DNA of 64,000 bases from Rhizosphaericola sp047606825 (GCA_047606825.1 JASGDY010000055.1:1-64000), one strand, 5' to 3'. Numbered from the stretch's first letter, positions 49,926 to 59,588 are shown. The notes: generated from the letters alone by a model not told the origin. Numbers and translations are program-made.

Positions 49926-50513
49926 ATGAAAATGAAAGTATTGGTATATTTAGGTTTGGCATTGTTACTGTTGTCTTCCTGCGAAAACGACATGAGCGAG
50001 ATGCGCGCACTCGATGCCAAGAGCACCAAAGTCGAAACAGGCACGATGATCAACGCATATATGAGCGTAGGTGGCAAAATCCGGGCGCACCTTACGGCGC
50101 CGCTCATGAAGCGTTCGACCTCGGATTCCAACATGACGGAGTTTCCGAAAACGCTGCACGTCTACCTGTACAATGACAGTGGCACGCAGGTGACAACCTA
50201 TATTTTTGCCAAATATGGCCGCCAAGTGGGTTCCAGGAACCTCATATTCCTCAAAGACAGCGTTGTCATCTACAACACCAACAAGGACACGCTCCGCACC
50301 TCTGAACTGTACTGGAACCAAAGCACCAATAAGATGTACACTGACAAAGTGGTGTGGGCACACCGCATCGACCCGACGGAACAGTATATCCACGCCAAAA
50401 GTGGGATGGTTGCATCTTCTTCCAATTTCAACAATTATACTTTTTTTGATCCGCAGGACGACAGTTTTCTCCAGTATAGCGAGGCGGCGTTGGGGCCGGG
50501 CGGCGTGCAGTAG
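49926..50513 (+). CDS. lptC: LPS export ABC transporter periplasmic protein LptC
   Basis: A 195-aa membrane-tethered protein of the LptC type, which passes LPS from the LptBFG complex to LptA. The N-terminus MKMKVLVYLGLALLLLSSCEND is a lipoprotein signal, the form usual in Bacteroidota rather than the TM anchor of E. coli. The mature part is beta-jellyroll-like (GGKIRAHLTAPLMKRSTSDSNMTEFPKTLHVYLYNDSGTQVTTYIFAKYGR, RTSELYWNQSTNKMYTDKVVWAH). No other lpt gene is adjacent. A CorC-like gene follows after 186 nt. Confidence 0.85.
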   Translation: MKMKVLVYLGLALLLLSSCENDMSEMRALDAKSTKVETGTMINAYMSVGGKIRAHLTAPLMKRSTSDSNMTEFPKTLHVYLYNDSGTQVTTYIFAKYGRQVGSRNLIFLKDSVVIYNTNKDTLRTSELYWNQSTNKMYTDKVVWAHRIDPTEQYIHAKSGMVASSSNFNNYTFFDPQDDSFLQYSEAALGPGGVQ

Positions 50514-50699
50514 TCTAATGGATATTGGAAAGCCCAGGGTGGTCAGAGGATAGGATACTTTTTCTGAAAAATTGTCCCCCTGTTTTGTGGCGTTTTCGTC
50601 GTTGTTGGCATCATTGCCAACAACTTATATCGGATGCTGCGGATATATTTATTCAAAAAAAGTTTCCTCGATTTTCTCGGATTGTATTAATTTAGTGAC

Positions 50700-51965
50700 A
50701 TGACACAACAGGCCGCTCTTATTGGGATTATCATTTGTCTGTTACTGGTATTATTTTTTGCTGGTATGGAGATCGCTTTTGTCACAGCCAACAAGCTCAA
50801 TATCGAACTGCGCAAAAAGCAGGGGAAGTCGTCCGGCGTCATCCTGTCCAAATATAATGAACGTCCGACCAGTCTCATCGCGGCGTTGATTGCGGGTATT
50901 GTACTGGCGTTTATCGTCTATGCCTTGCTGTTCCAGGAACTGATGAAGCAGTCGGTGTGGCGTCCGATACATTTGCAGAATGAGTACCTTGTCGCTATTT
51001 TCAACTTCTGTATTGCACTTTTGTTTGCAATATTGTTTGGACGTTTGCTGCCAAGGGTGATTTTCAGTAGGAATGACAAGGTGCTGTATTTCTTTTCGCC
51101 ATTGATGGAGATATTGGTTTCCGTATTGATCCCGATCGTCAAGCTGTTTTCAGGACTGTCCAGGGGTATCTTGGTCTATCTGTTCAACATCAACAAAAGC
51201 AAGCTAGACAACGCCTTCTCCAAAGCCAGTGTCAGCCAGTTTTACCGTATCGGCAAAAGTATGGACGAGAACAGCACTGTGCCGGAAGGCAGCGCGCGTC
51301 TTTTCGAAAACGCGCTTTCGCTGGCCAAGACGACGGTACACCAATGTCTTGTGCCTCGGACCGAGATCATCGCCGTGCCAGACACAATCAGTATAGAAGA
51401 TCTGCGTCAACGTTTTTTGGACAAAAACATCAGCCGCCTGGTTGTGTACAAAAACACGATTGACAATATTGTCGGCTATGTGCACCAACTGGACCTTTTT
51501 AAAAAACCAAAGACACTCAGTAGTATATTGATGCCGGTCTTCATCGTTCCCGAGTCGATGAATGCTATCAACCTGTTGTCCAGCTTCTCACGGGAAAGGA
51601 AAAGCGTGGCCTGGGTCGTGGACGAATACGGTGGTACGGCCGGCATCGTCACGATGGAGGACATCATCGAGGAAATATTTGGCGACATCCACGACACGAC
51701 GGCTGTCAACTACCTGGTGGAAAAAAAACTTTCAGACCGGGAATACATCTTTTCCGGCAGGCTGGAACTCGACTATCTCAACCATGAATATGCGCTGGAC
51801 TTCCCCACCAACCGCAACGCGGAAACCCTCTCCGGCTACATCATCAACCACAACAGGACCTTGCCCAAAGTCAATGACCGTATCATCATCGAAGACTATG
51901 AGTTTGAAATCCTCGTCGTTACGGATACCCGCATCGACAAGGTACAGTTGAAAGTGCTGCGGTAG
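50700..51965 (+). CDS. HlyC/CorC-family (CNNM-like) membrane protein
   Basis: A 421-aa protein of the DUF21-CBS-CorC_HlyC layout. The DUF21 membrane domain spans about residues 1-180 (AALIGIIICLLLVLFFAGMEIAFVTANKLNIELRKKQGK). Two CBS domains follow: VPRTEIIAVPDTISIEDLRQRFLDKNISRLVVYKNTIDNIVGYVHQLDLF, and ILMPVFIVPESMNAINLL ... SVAWVVDEYGGTAGIVTMEDIIEEIFGDIHD. The C-terminal CorC_HlyC domain ends the protein. Relatives include CNNM/CorC magnesium exporters and, in Bacteroidota, the gliding protein GldE; sequence alone does not separate these. Confidence 0.88.
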   Translation: MTQQAALIGIIICLLLVLFFAGMEIAFVTANKLNIELRKKQGKSSGVILSKYNERPTSLIAALIAGIVLAFIVYALLFQELMKQSVWRPIHLQNEYLVAIFNFCIALLFAILFGRLLPRVIFSRNDKVLYFFSPLMEILVSVLIPIVKLFSGLSRGILVYLFNINKSKLDNAFSKASVSQFYRIGKSMDENSTVPEGSARLFENALSLAKTTVHQCLVPRTEIIAVPDTISIEDLRQRFLDKNISRLVVYKNTIDNIVGYVHQLDLFKKPKTLSSILMPVFIVPESMNAINLLSSFSRERKSVAWVVDEYGGTAGIVTMEDIIEEIFGDIHDTTAVNYLVEKKLSDREYIFSGRLELDYLNHEYALDFPTNRNAETLSGYIINHNRTLPKVNDRIIIEDYEFEILVVTDTRIDKVQLKVLR

Positions 51966-51979
51966 GCGCAAAATTGTAT

Positions 51980-52009
51980 TTTGCCATAAACCGCAGACTT
52001 ATAACTTTG
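51980..52009 (+). promoter_or_regulatory. tatC promoter
   Basis: TTTG at 51980-51983 and TAACTTTG at 52002-52009 (18-nt spacer) fit the -33/-7 pattern. The tatC ATG lies 25 nt downstream at 52035. Confidence 0.55.
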
Positions 52010-52034
52010 TGCACCTAATTATAATAGCAGTTCG

Positions 52035-52895
52035 ATGATAAACGATTTATTGAAAAGAGGTGGGCACGAAGAAACGGCGGAGATGTCATTTGTAGACCAT
52101 TTGGAAGCGTTGCGCTGGCATATCGTACGATCTATTCTGGTAATCCTCCTTTTGGCTGTTATTATCTTCATCAAGATGAACTGGGTGTCGACCAATATCC
52201 TTTTTGGGCCGCTCAATCCGGATTTCGTCAGCTATACCGGTTTTTGTAAGTTCAGCCACTGGATCCATGCCGGTGATGCCTTCTGTCTGCCGCCGTTGCA
52301 GATCCAGATGCAGGCGACCGAGTTTGGGACGCAGTTCATCAGTAGTTTCACGATTGCCATATTGGGTGGTTTTATCGTTGCGTTTCCTTATGTCTTCTGG
52401 GAGTTCTGGCGTTTCGTCAAGCCGGCGTTGAAACCCAACGAGCTGAAAACCACCCGTTTTGCCATTTTTTGGGTTTCGTTTTTTTTCTTTCTGGGCGCGG
52501 CTTTCGGGTATTTTGTGTTGAGCCCCTTTACTTTCAATTTTTTGGCCAGTTACCAGATCAGCGACAAAAACTTTATCAAGACCATACCTACACTGGACGA
52601 TTACATCAGCAATATCACCAATATCATATTGGGTTGCGGTGTCGCGTTTGAGATGCCTGTACTTGCCTATGTCTTGACCAAGGTCGGGCTGATCACGCCC
52701 AGATTCCTCACGGCCTACCGCAAGTATGCGCTTGTCATCATATTGGTCATCGCCGCAGTGATTACGCCCAGCCCGGACTGGATTAGCCAGATGCTGGTGT
52801 TCATCCCACTGTTCAGCCTATATGAACTGAGCGTGATGGTTTCCAAAAGAATCTACAAGGAAGAACAGGAAAGGGAAAAGGAAGAATGGAGTTAG
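52035..52895 (+). CDS. tatC: Sec-independent protein translocase TatC
   Basis: A 286-aa polytopic membrane protein, core of the twin-arginine receptor complex. The N-terminal MSFVDHLEALRWHIVRSILVILLL matches the TatC signature (HLxELRxRL). Six helices are visible, with FIVAFPYVFWEFWRFVKPALKPNE and FGYFVLSPFTFNFLASYQ in the conserved central part and VLAYVLTKVGLITPRFLTAYRKYALVIILVIAAVITPSPDWISQ near the C-terminus. A long insert after helix 1 (residues 45-95) is typical of Bacteroidota. actB, near the window end, has a Tat signal and would be a client. tatA is not adjacent. Confidence 0.95.
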   Translation: MINDLLKRGGHEETAEMSFVDHLEALRWHIVRSILVILLLAVIIFIKMNWVSTNILFGPLNPDFVSYTGFCKFSHWIHAGDAFCLPPLQIQMQATEFGTQFISSFTIAILGGFIVAFPYVFWEFWRFVKPALKPNELKTTRFAIFWVSFFFFLGAAFGYFVLSPFTFNFLASYQISDKNFIKTIPTLDDYISNITNIILGCGVAFEMPVLAYVLTKVGLITPRFLTAYRKYALVIILVIAAVITPSPDWISQMLVFIPLFSLYELSVMVSKRIYKEEQEREKEEWS

Positions 52896-53031
52896 AAGTC
52901 GAAAGCAATAAGGCAAAAACAAAAAACGCTTAACGCAACGCGGGCAAGCATGAGCGTAACGGCTCTTGTGTGGAGGTTGCCTTAATACTGCACAAAAAAA
53001 TGTATCAGCGATTTCTTTGTGGCTGTTAGGT

Positions 53032-53289
53032 TCAATTAGAAAAATAACCCATCCCAAAATCCTCGTCCGAAAGCGCGGACTCCGCATTAAGCAATAATTT
53101 TTCTGCTGTGTCCACTTTGTCTTTTGGGACGGACAGCTTGATGCCTCCGTTGGCAATGTTCCATACGGGCATGATCGTGCTTACCGTCTCGTCCTGGAGA
53201 AAGCAGGGGATCTGGTGCCCTTCCAACAAACCTTTGGCAATGTTGGCGGAAACGTAATTGTTGTACTGGCGTATCATTATAAAATCCAT
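53032..53289 (-). CDS. DUF2007-like protein
   Basis: An 85-aa protein resembling the DUF2007 family (putative signal-transducing domain): MIRQYNNYVSANIAKGLLEGHQIPCFLQDETVSTIMPVWNIANGGIKLSVPKDKVDTAEKLL. The single alpha/beta ferredoxin-like domain is about 65 residues, with an acidic tail (SALSDEDFGMGYFSN). ATG 53289 is chosen; TTACTTTG, a near -7 box, lies immediately upstream, so the transcript may be leaderless. It is convergent with tatC. Function unknown. Confidence 0.75.
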   Translation of the reverse strand: MDFIMIRQYNNYVSANIAKGLLEGHQIPCFLQDETVSTIMPVWNIANGGIKLSVPKDKVDTAEKLLLNAESALSDEDFGMGYFSN

Positions 53290-53367
53290 ATCGCAAAGTA
53301 AAAAGTGAGGACATCCTAATGTGCATAACGCCGCCACCCAGCGGGGTCCGATACGTTCCTATTTCGG

Positions 53368-54168
53368 CTATTTTATCCTAGAATCTAATGCGTTTCTCAG
53401 GTTACTATATTGCATGAGGTCAACTTTGATGCTGCCGACGGACAGGTCGCTTTCGATACGCACGGGTATGTGGTTGTCGTCGTCGCTGATCCATGCCGTC
53501 ATTTTTTCGCCGCCTTTGAACACGTTGCCCTTCAGCAACAGGGGCTTTACTTTGATTGCTTTAAATGTGCCGAGCTTGGTTTCCACGTTTTCCTTGCCGA
53601 GGTAGCGCAGGTACATGTGGTAGACTTCGCCGGCGAGGTACATGTCAAAAACAATCTTGGTGTTGACGGCAATCTTGTCAAAGTCGAGGCTTCTGACGTT
53701 GAACAGTGCGCTGATGATGTCAAAGGAACATTTTGGTACGGAAATCTGTTTGTTTTCTTCCGTGAGTACCGTTCCCTTGGCGTGGTCAAAGAGTGCTGTC
53801 TGGCTTCTTTTGTATTTTCCCTCGTTGACGTTTCGGATAAATTTGACGGGGAGCATGGACTGTTTGTCATAATAGCTTTCGTAGCGGTCGCGTACTTTGA
53901 ATATCCAGTCGTATTTGGCATTAGTCCAGCCGGTACCGACGGTGTGGTAGACGTCGGCATCGGCGAATTTTTCCCCCGTGGTCTTGAAGTTGGCTGTACC
54001 CGCATTGAAATAAACGCCGACAACGGAATAAAATATGCTGTAGGTAATCGACTCGCCCACCGCAAAGGAATTGTTGGTAACACCGCAGACTTTCAGGTCG
54101 TTTTGTCCCCACATCGGGCATGTCGCCGATAGGCTTAATGCCAAGGTTAGTAAATATCTCCGTATCAT
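53368..54168 (-). CDS. DUF3108 family secreted protein
   Basis: A 266-aa exported protein of the DUF3108 type. The signal peptide is MIRRYLLTLALSLSATCPMWGQ. The mature part has GESITYSIFYSVVGVYFNAGTANFKTTGEKFADADVYHTVGTGWTN, RYESYYDKQSMLPVKFIRNVNEGKYKR, and near the end KMTAWISDDDNHIPVRIESDLSVGSIKVDL, a beta-rich pattern typical of this envelope family of unknown function. Its start overlaps the stop of the LPG-synthase-TM gene by 4 nt (ATGA), so the two are translationally coupled and may act together in the envelope. Confidence 0.85.
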   Translation of the reverse strand: MIRRYLLTLALSLSATCPMWGQNDLKVCGVTNNSFAVGESITYSIFYSVVGVYFNAGTANFKTTGEKFADADVYHTVGTGWTNAKYDWIFKVRDRYESYYDKQSMLPVKFIRNVNEGKYKRSQTALFDHAKGTVLTEENKQISVPKCSFDIISALFNVRSLDFDKIAVNTKIVFDMYLAGEVYHMYLRYLGKENVETKLGTFKAIKVKPLLLKGNVFKGGEKMTAWISDDDNHIPVRIESDLSVGSIKVDLMQYSNLRNALDSRIK

Positions 54169-55160
54169 TTGTTTTTAAAGATTTTCACGCCTAAAATAAA
54201 CAAAGTACCCAATATGGACGGAATTATTATGTTGACCAGCCATATCAGTATCGCCGCGCTCACAATCCCGAGGTCATTGGAACTGAAAAGCCCATACAAC
54301 TGTAGGCTGATCTGTCCACGCATGCCGACTTCTGCAACCGGGATGGTTGGCACGACCGTCATTATGAGGAACATAGCGGCCGTGGCGGAGGCGCACCCCA
54401 ACACGGACATCTGCACGCCCAACATGTAAAATACCAACAGATATTGCAAAAGGAATACCAGATAACGCAGAAAGGCAAAAAACAATACCCCTGCCAATAG
54501 TCCCGTATCGTAGGATTCCAGGCTCACGATGAAGATCCTGTGGCGGTAGATGACCGGAATCTTTTGCAGCCATCGGGCAAACCAGGATATCCTGAAATAC
54601 ATCAGCACCAGCAAAACCGTACTGGCAATGATGAAATAAAACAAGCCTTGCATCCACCATTTCAATATCGGGGTGGTCGGGAGCGTCCCGTCGGTCGCCG
54701 CCAAATGCAGCATTACCGCTGTGCCGATGAGCCCCATGGTAAACGTGACAATGATCTGGCTGATGCTTCCCACTATGCTGACAGAAATCGAACGCAGCCT
54801 TTTGCCGTCATGCAGGTACAGCATCCGCCCCAGGTATTCGCCCAGGCCATTGGGGATAAAAAGAGAAAACGACAGCCCTGACATCACGGCACGGAGTCCT
54901 GTAAATAGTGAAATCTTCTCGACAGACTGGACAAGGTAACGCCATTTCATGGCTTCCAGCGACCAGTTGAGCAGCATCAGCGCGACCAGTACGGTCAACA
55001 GCCACGCGTGTTGTCCGAATACCGTTTTGAGGTGTTCCCACGACGTGGCGATGTCCTCTTTTTCCGTCAGGTTTTTGTATATGAAACAACTCAGGACGAT
55101 AAAGAGTATCGGCCCGATGATATAGTTGACGAGTACTTTGTATTTAAAAGTATTGTTCAA
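54165..55160 (-). CDS. Lysylphosphatidylglycerol synthase TM-domain protein
   Basis: A 331-aa integral membrane protein, about eight helices, of the LPG_synthase_TM (UPF0104) family, related to the flippase domain of MprF. Typical are NWSLEAMKWRYLVQSVEKISLFTGLRAVMSGLSFSLFIPNGLGEYLGRMLYLHD and VPTIPVAEVGMRGQISLQLYGLF. It lacks the soluble aminoacyl-transferase domain, so it is not a lysyl-PG synthase; a lipid- or isoprenoid-transport role is plausible. It is the first gene of a two-gene minus-strand unit with the DUF3108 gene. Confidence 0.88.
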   Translation of the reverse strand: MNNTFKYKVLVNYIIGPILFIVLSCFIYKNLTEKEDIATSWEHLKTVFGQHAWLLTVLVALMLLNWSLEAMKWRYLVQSVEKISLFTGLRAVMSGLSFSLFIPNGLGEYLGRMLYLHDGKRLRSISVSIVGSISQIIVTFTMGLIGTAVMLHLAATDGTLPTTPILKWWMQGLFYFIIASTVLLVLMYFRISWFARWLQKIPVIYRHRIFIVSLESYDTGLLAGVLFFAFLRYLVFLLQYLLVFYMLGVQMSVLGCASATAAMFLIMTVVPTIPVAEVGMRGQISLQLYGLFSSNDLGIVSAAILIWLVNIIIPSILGTLFILGVKIFKNK

Positions 55161-55342
55161 AATCAGAAATGGACAAACCTAAGCTTTTTATAGATACAAT
55201 TTTTTTGCCATATTGCTACAAGTGCATCCTTTGGGTAATTCACGTGTGAGAAATTTCATGTAGGTTTGTTGACAGGCTAGTTTCAATGGATGGACTGCTT
55301 CTTGGAATACTTGATTTTGAAAGCGTTCAATCTGTTGGATAA

Positions 55343-56353
55343 ATGAACCGAAAAACAAAACATAGACAGATGAAAGACATAACCGTCGTCGATTATAACG
55401 AACAAGAAGCGCACGAATACCACCCCGAACGTCTAGAGGACTGCTTCCCGTTTCGCGACAATGCCAACGTGACTTGGGTCAATCTGTCTGGTTTGGATAA
55501 GGACGAGGTGCACCGTCTGTGTATGCACTACCAGATCCATTATCTTTTCGAACAGGACATCCTCAGCCACGGCCAGCGGCCCAAGATGGACGAGCAGGAC
55601 AATATCATCTTCTGCCTGCTCAACATGCTGCGCATAGACGAGCAGACGGAACGGCTGGACAAGGAACAGGTAAGTATCGTACTCGGACCTGGATTTGTGA
55701 TCACGTTCCAGGAGGAGCCATATTTCGATGCTTTTAAAAGTATTCGCGAAAACATCAAGTCAGGACAGAACCGCATCCGGCTCAAAGGTGCCGATTTCCT
55801 CTGTTATTCCATGCTGGATGCCATCGTGGATGATTATTCTGCCATTATCGACGATTATGGCGACCGGATAGAGAACTATGAAGACGACCTTGTATTGAAA
55901 AAGAACTACAACTTTTCGATATCCAACATGATCCATATCCGAAAAGACCTGACATTGCTGCGGCGCAACATCATCCCGGTACGCGAAATCATCAGCAACC
56001 TGCTGAAGACCAGCAATACCCTTATAGAAAAAAACACCGAGCGGTATTTCAAGGACATCTACGACCACATATTGCAGGCGCAGGACATCATGGAAAGCTA
56101 TCACGACACGATGGTCAACCTGCATGACCTGTACCTCAACAAGTCGAGCCTCAAGATGAACGAATCCATGAACGTGATGGCGGTCGTGACTTGCCTTTTG
56201 GCTCCTGCAACAGTTTTCAGTGGTATTTTCGGGATGAATTTTGAACATATCCCCTACTTACATGCTCCCCATAGTTTCTATGTGTTGATAGCCATCGTAC
56301 TGGTTATAATGTTGTTCATGTTGGTTATCTTTCGCGTTAAGCGTTGGATCTAA
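55343..56353 (+). CDS. corA: CorA-type magnesium transporter
   Basis: A 336-aa CorA-family channel for Mg2+ (or Co2+/Ni2+). The large N-terminal cytosolic domain contains WVNLSGLDKDEVHRLCMHYQIHYLFEQDIL and a long helix (NESMNVMAVVTCLLAPATVFSGIF marks the first TM helix near residue 280). The hallmark GMN motif is in IFGMNFEHIPYLH near 297. The second TM helix and the basic end FRVKRWI follow. ATG 55343 is used; 55370 is possible. A terminator lies about 200 nt downstream. Confidence 0.93.
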   Translation: MNRKTKHRQMKDITVVDYNEQEAHEYHPERLEDCFPFRDNANVTWVNLSGLDKDEVHRLCMHYQIHYLFEQDILSHGQRPKMDEQDNIIFCLLNMLRIDEQTERLDKEQVSIVLGPGFVITFQEEPYFDAFKSIRENIKSGQNRIRLKGADFLCYSMLDAIVDDYSAIIDDYGDRIENYEDDLVLKKNYNFSISNMIHIRKDLTLLRRNIIPVREIISNLLKTSNTLIEKNTERYFKDIYDHILQAQDIMESYHDTMVNLHDLYLNKSSLKMNESMNVMAVVTCLLAPATVFSGIFGMNFEHIPYLHAPHSFYVLIAIVLVIMLFMLVIFRVKRWI

Positions 56354-56706
56354 ACGGTTTGGAAAAGAAAACAAAAAAAATCCCAAAAAAAACATTTACA
56401 AATGTTTGTTAGTTTAAAATATTCTCTTTTTCTTTGTGTTGTCAAAGTAGGAAACAAGAAGCTTTGATGATTGCCTGCCTTTTAACGATTGATTGGTTCG
56501 ATTGCACCGGAGTGAGATCCCGGTATTGCTTATGAAAATTGTGCGTGTATAGTGTTAAAGGTCTTACAACTCGGTAAGACCTTTTTTATTGGGTGTAAAG
56601 CCCAATGTAGTTTACAGATGGAATATTTGATGTAGGTTTGGGAGATGGCGGATGTAAAATAAAAAGCACAGTGTAAACTTTTACGTAAACCAAGGAAAGG
56701 GGAAAC
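56354..56706. other. Intergenic region with structured segment
   Basis: About 350 bp between corA and the AsmA-like gene. It contains a short hairpin (AAACATTT/AAATGTTT at 56390-56407) and ends in a strong terminator at 56557-56590. The stretch between (about 56450-56590) has GC-richer local pairing (CACCGG ... CCCGGT) and no coding frame. It could be a small RNA gene; I recognise no known family. Confidence 0.35.
56557..56590 (+). terminator. Rho-independent terminator
   Basis: AAAGGTCTTAC (56557-56567) and GTAAGACCTTT (56574-56584) form an 11-bp stem with a 6-nt loop, followed by a T run. It would end either the corA transcript or a small RNA upstream of it. Confidence 0.8.
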
Positions 56707-59238
56707 ATGGAACTATCATCTAAGGCAAAAATCATACTGAAACGCGTAGGCATTGTACTGGGCAGTATTTTGTTTTTGTTGTTTATTGCACTTTCCGTTG
56801 CGGACTACTACATATCTTCCCACAAGGAAAAAATCATCACGGCAATCAAGGAAAAAGTTCAAGAGGCGACGGGTGCCAAAGTCGATATCGGCGACCTGGA
56901 CGTGAGCGTATGGCGTAGCTTTCCGAGGCTGCGCGTGGGACTTTCCGAAGTGCGGCTAAAGGATTCGGTGTTCAAGGAGCCGTTGCTCCAGTTTCGCAGT
57001 ATTTATACCAAGGTCAGCCTGCTTGAGGCAATGGTTGGCAATGTCAGACTGGGAGAGGTGCGGCTCGTCGACGGACAAGTCAACCTGCTCACCGACACGT
57101 CCGGCTACAGCAACCTTTCCATTTTCAAATCCCAAAAAGACCATCGCGACACCTCGACGAAAAAGACCGAAACCGACATTCCGGTCAGCGATATCTATTT
57201 GCACAATGTCCATTTTGTATTGGACGACAAGAAAGGCAACAAATATTACGGCATCAATGTCAACAAGATAAAGGCGGACTTTTCGCGGTCGGGTACGACT
57301 TACAATATCGGTCTCGACATGGATGTAAAAATAGAAGGGCTTGCGTTCAACAAGGACAAAGGCCCATTCCTCCATAACAAGACATTGGTCGTTGACTGGA
57401 ACAATATGCAGTTTGATTCCCAAAGTGGCGACCTCCGTTTTGACAAGTCGCCCGTAGAGATTGACGGCCATGTGTTCAATATTGGCGGCGGATTTAATTT
57501 CAGTAGCGATTCTGCTACCTCCAAACTGGATTTGAAAGTCGATTCCAAAGGCACGACATTCAAGGACTGTGCGTCTTTGCTCGCTTCCAACATACAGCAG
57601 TCGCTCGACAACTATACCTGCACTGGGCCGGTGGACATCGTGGCAAGTTTGTACGGTTCGTTGCAACAGTCCACGCCGCATATATTGGTCAAGCTGGTCG
57701 CGCCCAACAATACCGTCGGCGTCAAGACCTTGGACACACAACTCGACAGTTGTTCGTTTGTTGGTAGCTACAATAACCAAAACGACAAGACCAAGCTGCC
57801 CGACGACTCCAACTCGACCATCGTCATCGCACAATTCAAAAGCAACCTTGCCGGAATACCTCTTGTAGGAGAGCGGATGAATATCGTCGATCTGAAAAAT
57901 CCTTACCTCGACATGTCCTTGTCCGGTGCTTGCCTGCTGCCCAGCCTCAATGACCAGCTTGGTATGGAAACGCTTGATTTTCTTGACGGGAAGGCCAGAC
58001 TGGCATTGGGTTACAAGGGACGGATTCCACCGGGGTTGGGGTTGCTGCAAAATCTTTCCGGAGATTTTGTGATTGCCAACGGCAAGGCGATGTACAGGCC
58101 CAAGGGACTGCTGTTTGAAAACTGCAACGGAGCCGTGTCTTTCAGTAAGAACAGGCTCAAGGTCGATAACCTGCGCGCAACACTCAACAACAATAGCATC
58201 TTTGTCAACATTGACGGCAACAGTATCGTCGGTATGGAATCAGGCACGGCGTCCGTCGGTTTCATCCACTGCGACGTCAATGCGCCATACCTTAACCTCA
58301 ACTATTTTTCCAGACTATTCCAGGAAGCACAGCCCTCTTCCCCCAGGAAATCCAAATCCTCCAAAAGCAGTCCCAAAGGAGGGCTTGCGTCTTCCCAGAT
58401 GCAGATTGACGAGCTGTTGCAGAAAGGCGAATTTCGGCTCAACATCCATTCCAAGGAGATAAAATACAGCAACTTTGCAGCGACGAACTTCGAGTCCAAT
58501 ATTGTTTTCAAGGACCACGAATGGGATTTGAAGAAATTTGCCGTCAACCATGCCGGCGGTACGATACGCATGACCGGTGTGGTCAATAGGCTGCCCAACG
58601 GCAACAATAAGACAAAGCTAAACCTGGACATGCAGCAAGTACAACTGGACAAGCTGTTGTATGCCTTTGACAACTTTGGCGTCAACGGTCTGTCGCACAA
58701 AAACCTGAAAGGCACGTTTTCAACGCGTTCGCAGTTGACCATATTGATAGACCAGAAAGGCAATATCGTACCGCACAGTTCGGTCGGTAACATCGGATTC
58801 AACCTTGCCAATGGACGGCTGCTCAACTATCCGCCGCTGCTGTCGCTCCAGCAATATGTGTTTAAAAAGCGCAACCTCAACGATGTACGTTTTGCCAATA
58901 TATCCGATACGGTACTCGTGAGGCACGGCAATTTCTTCATCAACAGGATGGAGATTGCCTCTACCGCGCTGCGCTTGTTTGTGGAGGGCATTTATAGTCC
59001 CAACGGCAACTCGGACATCAGCATCCAGGTGCCGTTCAGCAGCTTGCTGAAGAAAAAAGACAAAGACGAAGCCTTGGAAAAAACAGACCCGGACGAGAAA
59101 GTCGGTGCCAGCATCTATCTCCGCGCCACCAACAGGGACGGCGGCCCGATGAGCGTTAAGCTCGACGCGTTTAAAAAACTACGCAAGGACGGCATCCGGG
59201 AGCGTTTTGACAAGGAGTTTGGGACGGGAGAGGAGTGA
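56707..59238 (+). CDS. AsmA-like inner-membrane protein
   Basis: An 843-aa protein with one N-terminal TM helix (VGIVLGSILFLLFIALSVADYYI) and a very large periplasmic part. The beginning (KEKVQEATGAKVDIGDLDVSVWRSFPRLRVGLSEVRLKDSVFKEPLLQF) is the typical AsmA/TamB-like start. It continues as repeated beta-strand segments (FNIGGGFNFSSDS, GKARLALGYKGRIPP, GNISFNLANGRLLNY-like), consistent with a beta-groove lipid-transport bridge. A Ser/Lys-rich linker (SSPRKSKSSKSSPKGG) interrupts it near residue 545. AsmA relatives help move phospholipid to the outer membrane. The start is preceded by an AAGGAAAGGGG purine tract. Confidence 0.85.
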   Translation: MELSSKAKIILKRVGIVLGSILFLLFIALSVADYYISSHKEKIITAIKEKVQEATGAKVDIGDLDVSVWRSFPRLRVGLSEVRLKDSVFKEPLLQFRSIYTKVSLLEAMVGNVRLGEVRLVDGQVNLLTDTSGYSNLSIFKSQKDHRDTSTKKTETDIPVSDIYLHNVHFVLDDKKGNKYYGINVNKIKADFSRSGTTYNIGLDMDVKIEGLAFNKDKGPFLHNKTLVVDWNNMQFDSQSGDLRFDKSPVEIDGHVFNIGGGFNFSSDSATSKLDLKVDSKGTTFKDCASLLASNIQQSLDNYTCTGPVDIVASLYGSLQQSTPHILVKLVAPNNTVGVKTLDTQLDSCSFVGSYNNQNDKTKLPDDSNSTIVIAQFKSNLAGIPLVGERMNIVDLKNPYLDMSLSGACLLPSLNDQLGMETLDFLDGKARLALGYKGRIPPGLGLLQNLSGDFVIANGKAMYRPKGLLFENCNGAVSFSKNRLKVDNLRATLNNNSIFVNIDGNSIVGMESGTASVGFIHCDVNAPYLNLNYFSRLFQEAQPSSPRKSKSSKSSPKGGLASSQMQIDELLQKGEFRLNIHSKEIKYSNFAATNFESNIVFKDHEWDLKKFAVNHAGGTIRMTGVVNRLPNGNNKTKLNLDMQQVQLDKLLYAFDNFGVNGLSHKNLKGTFSTRSQLTILIDQKGNIVPHSSVGNIGFNLANGRLLNYPPLLSLQQYVFKKRNLNDVRFANISDTVLVRHGNFFINRMEIASTALRLFVEGIYSPNGNSDISIQVPFSSLLKKKDKDEALEKTDPDEKVGASIYLRATNRDGGPMSVKLDAFKKLRKDGIRERFDKEFGTGEE

Positions 59239-59253
59239 TTATTGTGTTGGGAG

Positions 59254-59588
59254 TCAGAATAGCGATTGTGTGATTTGGTTGATAATTTTTTGTAGGAATC
59301 CTTGGCGAATACGACCGATACGGCGTACAATATCACGTTCTGTGTATCCTGCTATCAAATGGCAAACAACATAACTGGATTTAGAAAACGAAGCATTGGA
59401 ATACATTTCGTCAGTGAGGGGGATACAATATTGAGGATGGTAAGTTTTGGACGATATAAGTACAAGGTATATTATATCGTCGTCATTCTGTAAAGTGTCG
59501 TTGGACACTATAATAGCCATGTGTGGTTTACTTTGTCCATTTGGGAACAGGAAATTAACTTCCACAAGTCTCCTTGAGTATATTTCAT
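59254..59588 (-). pseudogene. PemK/MazF-like toxin, frameshifted
   Basis: The body of a MazF/PemK-type endoribonuclease is clear: VEVNFLFPNGQSKPHMAIIVSND, IIYLVLISSKTYHPQYCIPLT, YVVCHLIAGYTERDIVRRIGRI. The expected beginning, MKYTQGDL, starts at ATG 59588, inside the antitoxin stop codon (ATGA), but lies in a different frame. The family sequence would read GDL-VEVNF, which needs one more G at about 59565 (TTGTGG in place of TTGGTGG). As written, the ATG frame ends early. Either the toxin is inactivated by a 1-base deletion, or the base was lost in sequencing, or translation starts at TTG 59613 or GTG 59565 within the second frame. Confidence 0.75.

Noticed and set aside
56956..58050. 364-aa minus-strand frame
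   Set aside because: Antisense shadow of the AsmA-like gene; no recognisable domain.
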